This document shows, one piece after another, positions 7,308 to 17,940 of a DNA stretch of 24,685 nucleotides. Origin of the DNA: Pochonia chlamydosporia 170 (lineage: Eukaryota; Ascomycota; Sordariomycetes; Hypocreales; Clavicipitaceae); assembly GCF_001653235.2 (NCBI RefSeq), contig NW_019154054.1:1-24685 (forward strand). The letters run 5' to 3'. The position numbers and the translations under genes are program-made. The number at the start of each line of letters is the position of its first letter. Position 1 is the first letter of the stretch. The notes under the pieces are model-generated. The model was not told where the DNA came from and did no database searches. It was given only the letters and a program-made list of their open reading frames with translations.

Positions 7308-7927
7308 ATGCAGTTAGACCAACTGTGCAGCCAGTATATTATTCCCAATCATATTATGACTAAAGACGGCGCAGACACGGGTGAAAATTCGTGCCCATCA
7401 TCGCACACTGAACATAATGACAGCAATATTAACTACTCCACACCAATACTTTGCCACTCGGGTACGCTGTGTGGTCTCACAGTAAGCAACCCTTACTGGA
7501 ACGAGCCGTTCCAAGGCTACCCTAACGCCCGCAGAAGCTGTTTTCTCGGGTTGGATGTGGCGAGTCGCAGTGTGATTAACGACGATATTGGCCTAAACTC
7601 TCTAACGAAGAGCTCAACCACGGGGGCAACCAACTCAGGTCTGGAAACTAGACCCTTCGAACTAGCAGTAGATGTCACGAAAGACTCATCACCACCCGGA
7701 GGCCCTACTAGACATTTGGTTGGAAATGGTAAGACTCCAAACGCCACTCACTAGCATGTCAAATGATAACCGGCAATGCAGATCACGATGACAATAGCGT
7801 CAACGACGGCAGCGACGAACAGCGCCTCAGCAAAAGAACAAAGTTGATTATGATATTGGTTACTGTCTTTTTGTTTGTGGGTGCTTTTGTTGGTTGGATT
7901 GTTGCAGGATATTTACATGAATCCTAA
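7308..7927 (+). CDS. predicted single-pass membrane protein, two exons
   Basis: Exon 1 (7308-7728) and exon 2 (7782-7927) are joined by a 53-bp intron with GTAAGA at the 5' site and GCAG at the 3' site. Splicing joins the frames exactly and gives 188 residues. Without splicing, exon 1 stops 26 bases into the intron. The N-terminal ~150 residues are polar, Ser/Thr/Asn-rich and probably disordered, with an acidic stretch (DHDDNSVNDGSDEQ) before a basic KRTK. A hydrophobic helix of about 22 residues follows (IMILVTVFLFVGAFVGWIVAG), then YLHES and stop. This looks like a tail-anchored or type II/III single-pass protein. ATG 7356 is an alternative start. I do not recognise the family; the exon model is inferred from splice signals and frame. 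Confidence 0.5.
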
Positions 7928-8040
7928 AGGGAAAGGGAGATCAGTGAAGGTTGACAGAAAAAAGATGAGTGGATGCGCGCGCAACAAGTCGATCAAGCAG
8001 AACATATATACGAGTTATCAGATATGCATAACTAGCTATT
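7928..8040. other. 3' flank, no gene
   Basis: Short AT-rich spacer between the membrane-protein gene and the LINE endonuclease fragment; nothing recognised. Confidence 0.3.
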
Positions 8041-8388
8041 TTACAGTACTCTAAAACGACCCTAAATTTGACGGCTCATACGCTGGGCCTATCTTCTCGG
8101 CGGCTTGCTTCCTATTCTGTCACTTCCATTGATTCGCGTCTTCTTCCGCCTAACCGGACGGAAGGCAGGAACACCATCGACCTTGCCTTCTCAAACATCT
8201 CTCTTGCAGAAACCACGGTAGAAGACCACCTTGTCACAGGCTCCGACCATTTCACGCTGAGCTTAACAATCCCATCCACACAACATGCCCATTGCCCGCC
8301 TGGGAAGATTCGGGTCACGCCTGACGACGAACTCAGGCGCTTTGTGGAGACCATGGAGAATGTCACACTTCACGACTTGTTTGCATAA
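8041..8388 (+). pseudogene. LINE endonuclease fragment (EEP domain C-terminal part)
   Basis: An open frame with no proper ATG encodes LPPNRTEGRNTIDLAFSN and then DHLVTGSDHFTLSLTIP. This is the end of the endonuclease/exonuclease/phosphatase domain of a non-LTR retrotransposon: the NTIDL segment and the catalytic SDH motif. The N-terminal EN motifs and the reverse transcriptase are missing, and the frame breaks at about 8388. It differs from the EN domains of the two LINEs at 12-23 kb and is probably an older copy of another family, truncated on both sides. Confidence 0.65.
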
Positions 8389-8479
8389 CTGTACAACGAT
8401 CGGGCAGAAGGTCCCCTGTGAATCGGGCAACGAGAGACTCTTGATTTCCTACAAAAAAAGAGTGGAATCCTACGAATAC

Positions 8480-11143
8480 TAAATACTTTAGAATACCCCT
8501 GCCCACAAGGCAGCGGTATGACAATTGTTGTTGCCTCGTAGGCAGTACCATACTGCTGTTACGTCATGATAGTCATAGTTAGCCAAATTTAATATCGTGG
8601 TGCACAGGTAATTACTGATGATGAATTCGTTACTTTTCTTTTTCGTTGTCCTTCTCTTGCCAGAGGGATTCACGCCATTTATCTGAGTTCAGAAGCACAA
8701 CTACCAGCCTTCTAATAAAATTCCAGTTGGTTGGCCAGCCTCTCATCTCCTGATATCTATGATTTTATGACATTTAGCAATTACTCCAAGTTGCTTGTTC
8801 TATCAACAGAGGCAGTTTTATCTGACAACTGCGTTTGCTTTGAATGAGCGACTTGATCTTGACAGAGAACGTCCACCACGGAAGGACTCGACGCCTTGGC
8901 GGCATCGCTCCAAATTGCGATCATCTAGGTCCGAAATACCAATTGTCCAATTTTCTTTAGAACTCTCATCAATAAGGGACCCGTATTAAAGCCCATACTT
9001 TCGACAAGACGGGTCCTGTTTCGTAATCCGTGTCAGACATTGTAGTTTCGGACCCTGTGTCAGACACTATCGATAGAAGGACTTGACGGGGGTTTTGATA
9101 TCGAGTTGTATTTAGAAAGTTAAAATGCATGGCTTGGCACTTTCTGACAACGAGACTCAGTACAAATGGGGTGAGTGACATCTCTCAGTTTCCAAATTTC
9201 GCCCTGTTGGAAGCCAAACAAGACGCTCCCGGGGCAATTGGCGAAGCCAAGCAGTCTCAAACAAGAAGAGTCAAGTGCCTATGGTCCGACTCTCATCCAA
9301 TCAAGTCCAACTGTCGGTCTTCTGGAACAGTTCCTACCCAGCGCCTCGTGGTGCCCATCTTCCCCTGCGAAGGACGTGACGTGTCGTAATCCTTAATCCG
9401 TATAGATTTAACAGGTTGCAGGAATAAGCGCGACATCTGCATCCCTCTCAAACCCACGAAACTCTTGACCAAATAAAAAAAGTCCAGTCATCAGCCCAAC
9501 TTAAAACAGCACGACTCGATGCCAAGCTTCATAGCCATGCTAGGCATTCACCAGTAGCTCGGCAACTCCCCGATTGGTCCCCTGCGACCTGCCAACAAGG
9601 GAGATCTGTGGAAGATTGTCAAGAGATCCTTTGCGTCATCAGCCTCCCTCGCCGCAAGCATATCCATGCGAGTCAAGCAAAGCGATGTTTCGACGATCAG
9701 AAACAGTAGTCGAGTGGTGCAGCTTCAACATTGACACTACCAAAGGCCCCATTTTGAAACCAACACTTACTAATTTACGCGCTCAAAGCGTTGCCCTGCG
9801 CGTCATCAACGATCAAGTGAGTTGGCTAGTTGACAGGAGCGAGTTCCCGTTTCATCAATTTGGTAGACCAGGAACACCAGGTACATCGTAGTAGCCGCTG
9901 CCGTTAGGAGGCTAATAGTCAAAGAATCTTGAAATCCTCGTCAGCGGGTGTTTGCACACGGTACCTTTCCAGGCAACATTCAGACTTACCCCAGGCCCCT
10001 CGGTTTTTAACGATTGTCACAACTCCTTTGGCCAATTGTTGAATGCCTTCACCCAGGAACATAACAGTCAAGAGTGACATACGCCTCATCATAATTAGGC
10101 CTTTTCATATCTTCTCACATGCCACAGTGTCGATGCGTGTTCGACAGCCAGACATGCTCGTGAGACGCAGAGAATGAGTGCTGTGATGATTAGCTGGTTC
10201 GTGCCAGAGGGTAGCGAAATTAGGCCACATTTGATGAAAAGTGTACTCACACATGGCTCGCATCGTGTTGAGGTCTTCGGGACAGGACACGAAGAATGTA
10301 GCGGCAGCTCTGACACTAGGTCCACACTCAAAGCCAAGTTGTACCTATCCCCAACCCGCCAGTCCGTGCTATGTACTAGTGTGACGACGGTTCCAAACAA
10401 CGGTCTAGGATGCGGGTCAGGGGTAGCTATCGGTGATGAGCATAGTCCGAACACAGTATGGTATTGTGAAGCTGTCGCATTGCCAAAACAGCTGGTCTTA
10501 TGCCATCGACAAACAATGCATAGAAGGGGGTACATAACTCATAAGATCTAAATCGGTCCAACGCTTTCCGGGTTATAAGGCGGCTTCTGTGACGTCGAAA
10601 CTTTCGAGTCTCGATCCATGCGAGGCAACCAGATTCAACAGTCAATTTTTGTCATTGGTTTGCCGCGGTCAGTTCCTTCGACCAACATTCTCGATGCTCG
10701 CACTTGAGGGCACAGTCGAATTGGCCGCGCAGCCCCAGAACAGCCCAGCCCTGAAGTCATGACACGCCAGTACCTGCGGAAAATGTCCGATCTAACATGA
10801 GACTCAACCTGAGTCGGGGGGGGTAGATGTGAGTCGCAACAGTCGCTGCAGCTTGTAGACGATTGTAACACAGCCACAACGCTCAGCCTCGAACATGGTA
10901 AAGGCAATTAGGCATAGTTATTTCTTTGCTGCTCTGCCTCGTAAATTTACCCGACGCTGCTTAAGAGGTAAACTTGCTCGTGCACTCGCTCAAATTTTCC
11001 AATATTAATATAGGTCTCATTTATTGCTGTATGTCGTAAAATCCCTCTGATATTCTTCGCGCAATTGATCATATGTTCCAACTAGGAGACCTACGCTGGC
11101 CGATATCAAGGCTTCTACAAACTCCGTAAAAAATCACACCAAA
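8480..11143. other. long stretch with no recognised gene
   Basis: Several open frames of 60-146 codons occur on both strands (largest 10095-10535 minus and 10174-10551 plus, overlapping each other), but none shows a domain, signal peptide or convincing composition. GTGTCAGACA is repeated 27 bp apart (9030-9039 and 9057-9066). The last ~200 bp (AT-rich, TATTAATATAGG near 11003) probably hold the promoter of the cupredoxin gene. Confidence 0.4.
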
Positions 11144-11802
11144 ATGCGCTTCATCAGCGCCATAGTTGCGCCCCTCTGTTTCTGCGCTGTTCAGTCGAGC
11201 GGAAAGACCATCAGGATCGCCGTTGGCAAAGACGGTCTGGTCTTTTCCCCTAACTCAGTAACAGCTGATAGAGGAGATATCTTGGAGTATCAGTTCTACA
11301 AACAACAGCACAGTGTCGCCATGGGAGACTTTGCGAATGGCTGTACGCCAGCTGCTCAAGGCGGTTTCTTCTCTGGTGTGATGAAGACCTCCCGTGACGG
11401 GCCGAAAGTAAGCTGTCTTTCATGTATTTAATAATGCTGCTGAGGCTCTAAACTTACCCGGGTATTTTGTTATAGAAAAAGGTCTTCCAGGTTATTGTGA
11501 ACAGCACGGAACCCATGGCATTCTACTGCACTGTCGGTAGCCACTGCCAGAACGGCATGGTTGGTGTCATCAATCCATCATCGACTGATTCTCTCGACAA
11601 GTATAAGTCCACTGCGAAGGATGCCAAAGAAAACAAAGCTCCTCTGGCCATATTCGGCGGCAAGATAGTCAAGAGCTCCAGGAACTCCACAACCACCAGC
11701 TCGGGGGGCTCCCCCAGCCGAACCGGAGGCGCCGGACACGCGCAGGCTGCTCCAGGAAGTATTAGCGTGGCTGCTCTGGGATTCGCTGTCTTCTTGATGT
11801 AA
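11144..11802 (+). CDS. GPI-anchored extracellular cupredoxin
   Basis: Two exons, 11144-11407 and 11476-11802, with a 68-bp phase-0 intron (GTAAGC...TTATAG); the spliced product is 196 residues. Residues 1-19 form a signal peptide. A cupredoxin fold follows, with the four type-1 copper ligands visible: His56 (QQHSVAM), Cys106, His111 and Met116 (FYCTVGSHCQNGM). The intron falls between the His56 strand and the Cys-His-Met loop. The C-terminal ~50 residues are Ser/Thr/Gly-rich (O-glycosylated stalk), ending in a hydrophobic segment (ISVAALGFAVFLM) typical of a GPI-anchor signal. The protein should sit on the plasma membrane or cell wall. Fungal members of this family are widespread; their precise redox partners are unknown. 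No lesions seen. Confidence 0.88.
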
Positions 11803-12234
11803 CAGAAAATTTGGCATGTAGGTGTTTATAGGTACATGATTCTCAAGCAATGGCAAGGGACAGAAGTGGTTCTAGGGTTCAAAGTCACCACACATCACTA
11901 CACATTCGAGGATATGGAATGGATGTGGATGATGACTAAGATCACGGCGGTGGTATGGCAGCGTCTACAGATACAGATTTTATTACGCCCGGAGGGAGAA
12001 TCATAGAGGGCCAGGTCGGAAAGCTATTATACGGTTCAATACATTTGAGACATGACACCTCAAGCCCCACGTTTTCTCTTACACAGCTTGGTTCCGCCTC
12101 GTCGCTTGTATGATCCTTGACAGGCCTGCTTGAAGGCCAGTTCCCCAAGTGTTCAGCGTCCTATCCTCAGCAGCTGAAGCACGGTCCGTCAATGCCGAGG
12201 CTGTTTATTGTTAGTATGATTTCATGTAGGTCCA
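11803..12234. other. 3' flanks of the cupredoxin gene and LINE-1
   Basis: Holds the cupredoxin 3' UTR (plus) and the 3' UTR of the minus-strand LINE-1. The outer 3' end of LINE-1 could not be fixed: no long A-tract or target duplication was seen. No other gene recognised. Confidence 0.35.
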
Positions 12235-15200
12235 CTAGTCCCAAGATCGCTGGTCTCGAACGAGTCTTCCTGTTGCCATTGCAAATTTGATCACTGCCTT
12301 CACTGCTCGTGTGTCCGGCTTCCACTTGTCATCGTCAGACGGCGCTTTCCCTCCCAAGAAATATGAGAGATTCCCTATCTTCCACGGTGAGCAACTGAGC
12401 AAGATCTCCCGTTGCGCTGTCCAACTTCTGCATCGAAACAGAAAGTGTTCCATTGTCTCAGGTGCTTTGCCACATTCGCATAGGTCTGATCCCACCACCC
12501 CGATTCTATGGAAGAAGCCATTTAGCCTTGCCATACCGGTACGTAATTGCACGAGAATGTCCGATTCTGTTCTCTCCAGCTGGCCGTACAATTCTTGTGT
12601 GTGCTTACCCGGAAGTGCAGCATCAATTCGTTTCGAGTACTTCCCAACTCCCTCCGGGAGCTCTTAGTTGCTGTTGGTCCAGTTTGGCCAGTCGTAGCTT
12701 TGTCGATCTAGCTTGGTATGGTCGTTCATTCAGTGGTTCATACATTGCGGCTCTCTTCGCTGCCGCCTTGGCGGTCGATCCAAGTGTAAAATCTTGATCC
12801 CCCGCCGGCACCCACGTTAGCGAAACAGAGCACCTTCTCCTTTGGAGATATTGAGTGCGTTCATATATCTGACATATGGTGCACTGGCCCGATTGTTGCC
12901 GTGGTCGGCGGATGACTTGTAGTGCCGATCGGTTGCTTGTCATTACAGTCAGATCCCGATGATGAAGTCCTGAAGGCATACATTTAAGCGCCATCGCAAT
13001 AGCTGCCAGTTCCGCTGTGTACGGATTCTGCTCATCCCCGTGTTCCAATGGTGACGGAGTAGTTAGCCAGCACCTCGCCAGCGCTATTGATCGTTGTGTC
13101 ACGCACAACGCCTCCCATTCCCACTGTGTTCCGTTTTGCGAGGAGGCCGTAACGATGATGATTCCTTCTACATTGTTTGGTGTCTTGTCCGTTTTGACAT
13201 AGTCATAATGCTCGCCCACTACAGGTATGCGATCGCTCCATTGTGGTACTGCATATTCGTGGATTGTTTCCAGGCGTTCCGTGTTAGTCTTTGCCATCGT
13301 TATGGCGATTTTCTGCATGGGCGAGACGAAATGTCTCTTAGCTTTGTATTTCGATCTTGTCAGTGGATGTGTTTGCGGAAGTGTCCAAACGTCAACCCAG
13401 AGCCTTGTTGGTGCTTGAGTGTGTCGCTCCTGCACTGTTTGAATACTGGCCTCTGCTTCGGCCACTGCTGTGGCAACTTTGCTGAAAGCTCCTGTAATCG
13501 CCTGTGCACCAACCATCTGCACTCTATTTAGCCATGCCAGTTCCTGCGGGCCGCAGGAGTGCATCCCCACATTCGACGCGTAGTCCATAACAGGTGCGAC
13601 TGTCGACACAAAGAGTTGTCCAGTCGTTCGAGGTGAAACCATCTTCAATCTTCTTAGACACATGGCAGCCTTGAGGCCTTGGGCAGCTGCTCTAGTCGTG
13701 TGTTCTTTGTATCGCAGGTTCGCGTCCATGATTACCCCCAAAATCTTTACACTATCTTGTGGTTTTAGTTCCTTTCCTTTGATCAGATATGGCTTGTCAC
13801 TGGAACGAGCAGCAGTCCTTGTGAAATGAATGACTGCGGATTTATCTGCCCCAAATGTTGCGCCGCTGCGTGCCTCCCACATGAGGGCATCGTCAATGAT
13901 GGATTGAATGTCAGCCCGGTTGTCATCTGCCGTTGGCCCGGTCACCCAAGCCGTATAGTCGTCCACAAAGGCGATCGAGCCACCATTAGCGTTGATCTTT
14001 CTTTGCACTAAATCTGCGTTGAAGAACAGGAACAAGATCGGCGAAAGTGGTGATCCCTGAGGCAGACCGGACTGAGACAGCTCTCTTCGTTCCGACATAT
14101 GTCCATTTACTACTACGCAAGCAGTTCTGCCGGAACAGAAGGCGTCCGTCCATCGGACCAGACCGCCTGGTATGCCTCTTGCTAACATCCTTTGCAGCAG
14201 CCGTTCTTTGCACACTCCGTTGTAAGCGCCTTTCACGTCAAAGCTTATAAGGCTAAGCACCTTGCCAGCCCTCCATGCTTTGTATATCTGTTCCTGCAGA
14301 AGCAAGAGCGCTTGCTCGGCTGACCGTCTTTTCCTTGCTCCAAAATGGTTCGCGGGCAAGAGTCCGCAGGTCTCGACTGCATATGAAATCCGTTCTGCGA
14401 CAACTGCTTCCATTATTTTGCCTAGTGTTGACAGGAGAGATATTGGTCGCCAGGCTTTGGCTACCGTGTAGTCTCCTTTGTCTGGCTTCCCGAGCGGGAT
14501 GATCTTGGCACCCCTCCACTGATGTGGTACCATGCCGTCTCGGAGTGAACAGTCAGAAAGAGTCCAGACTCGATACTTCACCACCGGCCATAGGCGTTTC
14601 CACACCATGGCTGGCAAACCATCCTCTCCTGGAGCCTTCCAAGGTTTTGCCGCCATTATCTTCTCTTCGATTCTTCCAGCGTGAGGTCCGGCATTGACAG
14701 GGCGTCGCGCTGCGGTCGTCGATCTTCTGCATCAATCCGTGCTGGCAGTGGCGGGAAAAAGGTTTCAAGCAGCTCCTGCGCCTGTTCCGTATTTTCTTTA
14801 GCCATCGATCCATCTTCCTTCGTCAACGGTGGCACCTTGTCCTCCACGGTGTCCTTGCCTGGTTGGAGGTGCCTGGCCGCCTTCCAGATGTTGGCATCTT
14901 CTGCTAGGAATCCCTCCCAGTGAGCCTTCTTCTGCATCCGAATTCCATCGTGGTATTCTTTGGATGACTCTTTGGCTCGAACTTCCAGGTCGGGGTTCGC
15001 CCTACCCGCTCGCCGTTGGGTTCTTGCTTGGTTTCGCCAGAACGTGTAAGTCTGTCGAAGGCGTGTTAAATCCTTTGTCCACCAGCGTTTCGAGTAACCT
15101 GGTGGTTGTACTCGGGGTGTCAATTCGTGGATTGCCTCCATCACAACTTCCATTAGCTGGTCGGTCTGCGTCTGCACGTCGACCGTCCAGGGTAGTGGTC

Positions 15201-16007
15201 TAAGATTGTCCTCCACCCTGGCTGATATCATTGTCCACGGCGCATTCTTCAATAAGAGTCTGTGCGTCACTGTCCTCTCGGGCATCGCTATGTCGAACGC
15301 AGTCCGAATTGCTCTGTGGTCGGATCCATGCTCGGTTGGGTGGATGCCACACTCCACCATCTCCTCTGCCAGCTCTGACGTCGCAAGAACTAGATCGATA
15401 GTGGTTTCTGCATCACGGCCCTGCCACGTCTTTGTTCCTCTTGGCAGTAGACTACAGAGGCCATGCTCGTTCATCAGATCAATAATAGGCTCCGCCTCAC
15501 CCTGTCTTTTAGCTGAAACGTCATCTCCTCCCCACAGAAGATCATGACGATTGAAGTCTCCCGCTAACACCGCATCCGTACGTCCACCTTTCCCGTTTCG
15601 AAATTGCTGAATCAAGCTATGCAAGTGTCCCGTTGCCGATTCAGGGCTCGCTCATCTCTCCCCTCCACGTACACCGATACCACCAAGATTTCTCGCCCCT
15701 CCAGTCGCAGCACCGCCGCTGTAAGATCGGCCGACGGTACGGGTATCTGATCCACCTCGATATCTCTTCGCACCCAAAGCATGCTCCGAATTGGCCACTT
15801 CGTATCCTCCGTGTGTGTAGGTATTATCCTTGTCCAGTTGCTATACCCCAATGGGGCTGTAAAAACTTTACCGTCTATTGTCCTTGCGTACGGTTCTGAT
15901 ACCGCAAGCACTGCGTACTCCTTTAGGTCTGGGTCGTTCATCAAGCTAAGCTGTACGGGTTCTTGCTTTCTCACATTGAGCTGTAGCATACGAAAGGCCC
16001 TATGCAT
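12235..16007 (-). pseudogene. LINE-1 ORF2: endonuclease, reverse transcriptase, RNase H-like
   Basis: Starts at ATG 16007 overlapping the ORF1 stop (ATGCATAG). EN domain: MLQLNVRK (Asn), AVSEPY (Glu), LAGDFNRHD and GSDHRAI (His). The frame shifts near 15630 and again near 14670 (LEES-KRR instead of LEEIEEKI). The RT is intact in one 677-codon frame (12623-14656): motif A SFDVKGAYN, motif B LPQGSPLSP, motif C FVDD, motif E KILGVIMD. An RNase H-like region follows (YTAELAAIAMAL, TSNRSAL) without the usual catalytic Asp residues. A third frameshift near 12660 precedes the C-terminal zinc-knuckle-like CECGKAPETMEHFLFRC. It can no longer give one full protein as written. A template-driven integrase/RT acting in the nucleus is the family role. 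Confidence 0.85.
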
Positions 16008-17610
16008 CAATTCGCGGGTTCCTCACACGGCAATTCCAGCTGAACGATTCGTGTGGTCCGCCACACAGAACGCACTTTGGTTCCACAGCATGGCACTCTT
16101 TATGGTGATGGCCGGGTCGCGCGCACCTTCCACAGACCTCAGGTTTCTTGCATGTGAACCTCTTGTGGCCAATCTCCTGGCACTTGTAGCATTGCGCTGG
16201 TCCTGTCCTTAGTTCAAAGACGTTGGTCTTGGCCGACTCCCCGGCTAGGTCGAAGTAGTGGTTGTCAAGCAGCTTCCTCGCATCGCCACCTTTGGTCACG
16301 TACACTACCATTGACCCATACGCTTTACCAGCTTCTCTCTTGCTTAGCCATGATATCTTCGCTATGTTCACGTTGTTCTCGGCACCAAGAGCTTCAGCAG
16401 CGCCCGGTAGGATGTTACCCTCTTCGTCCACGACTGCTGTTCGGTTGGCGTTATCGACTTTAACCGGATAGAGTTGATCTCGCATGACACGAGCTCCTGG
16501 CACGACGGTTTTCTCTGCAACCTCCTTAACCAGTTGCAGCTCTGCTTCATTTCGACAGATGACCTTGATGCGGTCCTGGTTCCTCGGTCTTTAACCGCTG
16601 CAGCACATCTCCACGTCTCGTAACCCTCCTTCGCCCTCACTTCGTCCTCAATCGTCTGCCTAATCGTACCAACTTGGGCCTTATGCTTGTCGTGTTCCGT
16701 AACTCTAGAAACGTCGATTGTGCAGTGCAGAGTGTCCGTGAATGATGAGGGTGTTGTTTGCATTGATGACAGAGACCGCATATTTGTTGGTTGACTCAGT
16801 GGCGGTGTTCGCGCGATCTCTGCGTAAGTTGCTTGCGGGCTGCTTTGCGCCGAGGTCGCAGCAGTTTTCATAATCTCTAACTGCTCTCGAACTTGCTTTA
16901 GTTCTTCTCTGGTGTTATGGAGTTCATTTCGCGATTCCTTGGTCTCGCGGCTATAATCTTCCTTTAGTTCTCTCACTTGTGCCTGGAGCTCCCGAATCAA
17001 GTCTTCCTGTTGGCCAATCCGCTCTACCTGGCCCAGAATCCTGTCGTTTTGTTCGAATATCTTCCCTTTTAACTCGCCTACCTCGCCGGTTACTCTCCCC
17101 AGCAACTCCAACACCTTCTGTAACATCACCTTCCCGGTATCGCCAGCGCTACGGGCCTTCCTGCCATCTACCGCTGGCTCAAGATCCACTTCTGCAGGAG
17201 ATCCACGCGTCACTCGGCTCGCCGGCTTCCCGGCCGGCTTTGTGTCAGAATGTGGCGTACTGGATCGCACTGTGCGCTGCCGCCACCATCGACAATATTG
17301 ATTGAACAGAAGCAATTATAATACTGCTGCCTGGAGGGCAGCAGTATAATAAGGGCATTCTTTTGATGACGAGATGATTCTGCTAGAACAACAAGAATAA
17401 TAATCAACTAAATTACATTTCTTGAGAAAGACCCCTCTCGGTGATGCCGTAGTGCCCCTGTATTTCTGACACTTTGCTGCCGCATTTTCAAGGGAGCGAA
17501 GCGTGTCTTGAACTTTCCCGGTGGGCTTCGTCGGACGCGTCGTTCGTCTCGGTGATGCGGTGGGGGCTGTCAGTCTCCACCACGATCGGACCTTCAGGCG
17601 GGTCCGCCAT
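16000..17610 (-). pseudogene. LINE-1 ORF1: CCHC RNA-binding protein
   Basis: Likely starts at ATG 17610 (context AACATGGCG), giving MADPPEG, like MADSTL in LINE-2. The reading then breaks: stop TGA about 40 codons on, and an AT-rich hairpin-bearing segment (about 17300-17480) interrupts it. From 17315 down a frame encodes a charged coiled-coil region (about 120 residues of E/R/Q/L heptads). It shifts near 16585 (a G lost after VKD) into the frame that carries three CCHC knuckles: CYKCQEIGHKRFTC, CGRCARPGHHHKEC and CVLCGGPHESFSWNC. It ends at TAG 16000-16002. Such proteins package the element's RNA. Confidence 0.8.
17316..17352. repeat. strong AT/GC hairpin in LINE-1 5' region
   Basis: Arms TTATAATACTGCTGCC (17316-17331) and GGCAGCAGTATAATAA (17337-17352) pair almost perfectly around a 5-nt loop. 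It lies in an AT-rich segment that LINE-2 lacks at the matching place, so it may mark a small insertion such as a solo LTR; boundaries and target duplication were not established. Confidence 0.5.
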
Positions 17611-17940
17611 GTTAAAGACCTGCGGGCTTCCGCCCAACGAAAAAACAATGAATCGATAAAACTATCTACAGAGCAACAAAGACCTCAGTTCGAGATCTCA
17701 GGAAGCCGTCATCGGCCCATTGAGGCATAAGTGACACAGAGTGCAAATGGGTCGCGCATCGTCCTTAAAATTAACGCATGCTTAGTAATATTCGCGGGAT
17801 CCCGCGAGTTCTAAAGTCACGGGGCCCCGCGAACCTAGACGCTGCCGCCGGCAGGAGGCTCTTTTGAAGAATTGGAAGAGCGTATTTAGTTGAAATCATC
17901 ATCAATTATTTTACTCTGGTGTGAAGGTCGAATCGTGCCC
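17611..17940. other. shared head-to-head region between two LINEs
   Basis: Lies between the ORF1 start codons of LINE-1 (minus) and LINE-2 (plus) and must hold both 5' UTRs and internal promoters. It includes a 16-bp perfect palindrome TCGCGGGATCCCGCGA (17792-17807) and GGGGCCCC (17821-17828), each followed by CGCGA. No coding sequence. Confidence 0.5.
17792..17807. repeat. 16-bp GC-rich perfect palindrome
   Basis: TCGCGGGATCCCGCGA, centred on GGATCC, midway between the divergent LINEs. Function unknown. Confidence 0.5.

Larger units (their letters stand above)
12235..17610 (-). mobile_element. Tad-like LINE, copy 1 (coding extent)
   Basis: Non-LTR retrotransposon with ORF1 (CCHC protein) and ORF2 (EN, RT, RNase H-like). 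It lies head to head with LINE-2, and the two are of the same family group but clearly diverged. ORF2 is complete to its C-terminal end at 12235-12237 but broken by about three single-base frameshifts; ORF1 has a frameshift near 16585 and a disturbed 5' end around 17300-17480. The boundaries given are coding limits; UTR ends are unresolved. Confidence 0.85.

Noticed and set aside
9030..9066. Direct repeat GTGTCAGACA spaced 27 bp
   Set aside because: Only two short copies with no flanking structure; not a CRISPR or a credible element.
10095..10551. Overlapping open frames of 146 (minus) and 125 (plus) codons
   Set aside because: They are antisense to each other, have no domain, signal peptide or splice support, and look like chance open frames.
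13017..15547. Many plus-strand open frames within LINE-1
   Set aside because: Antisense shadows of the RT and endonuclease coding frames.
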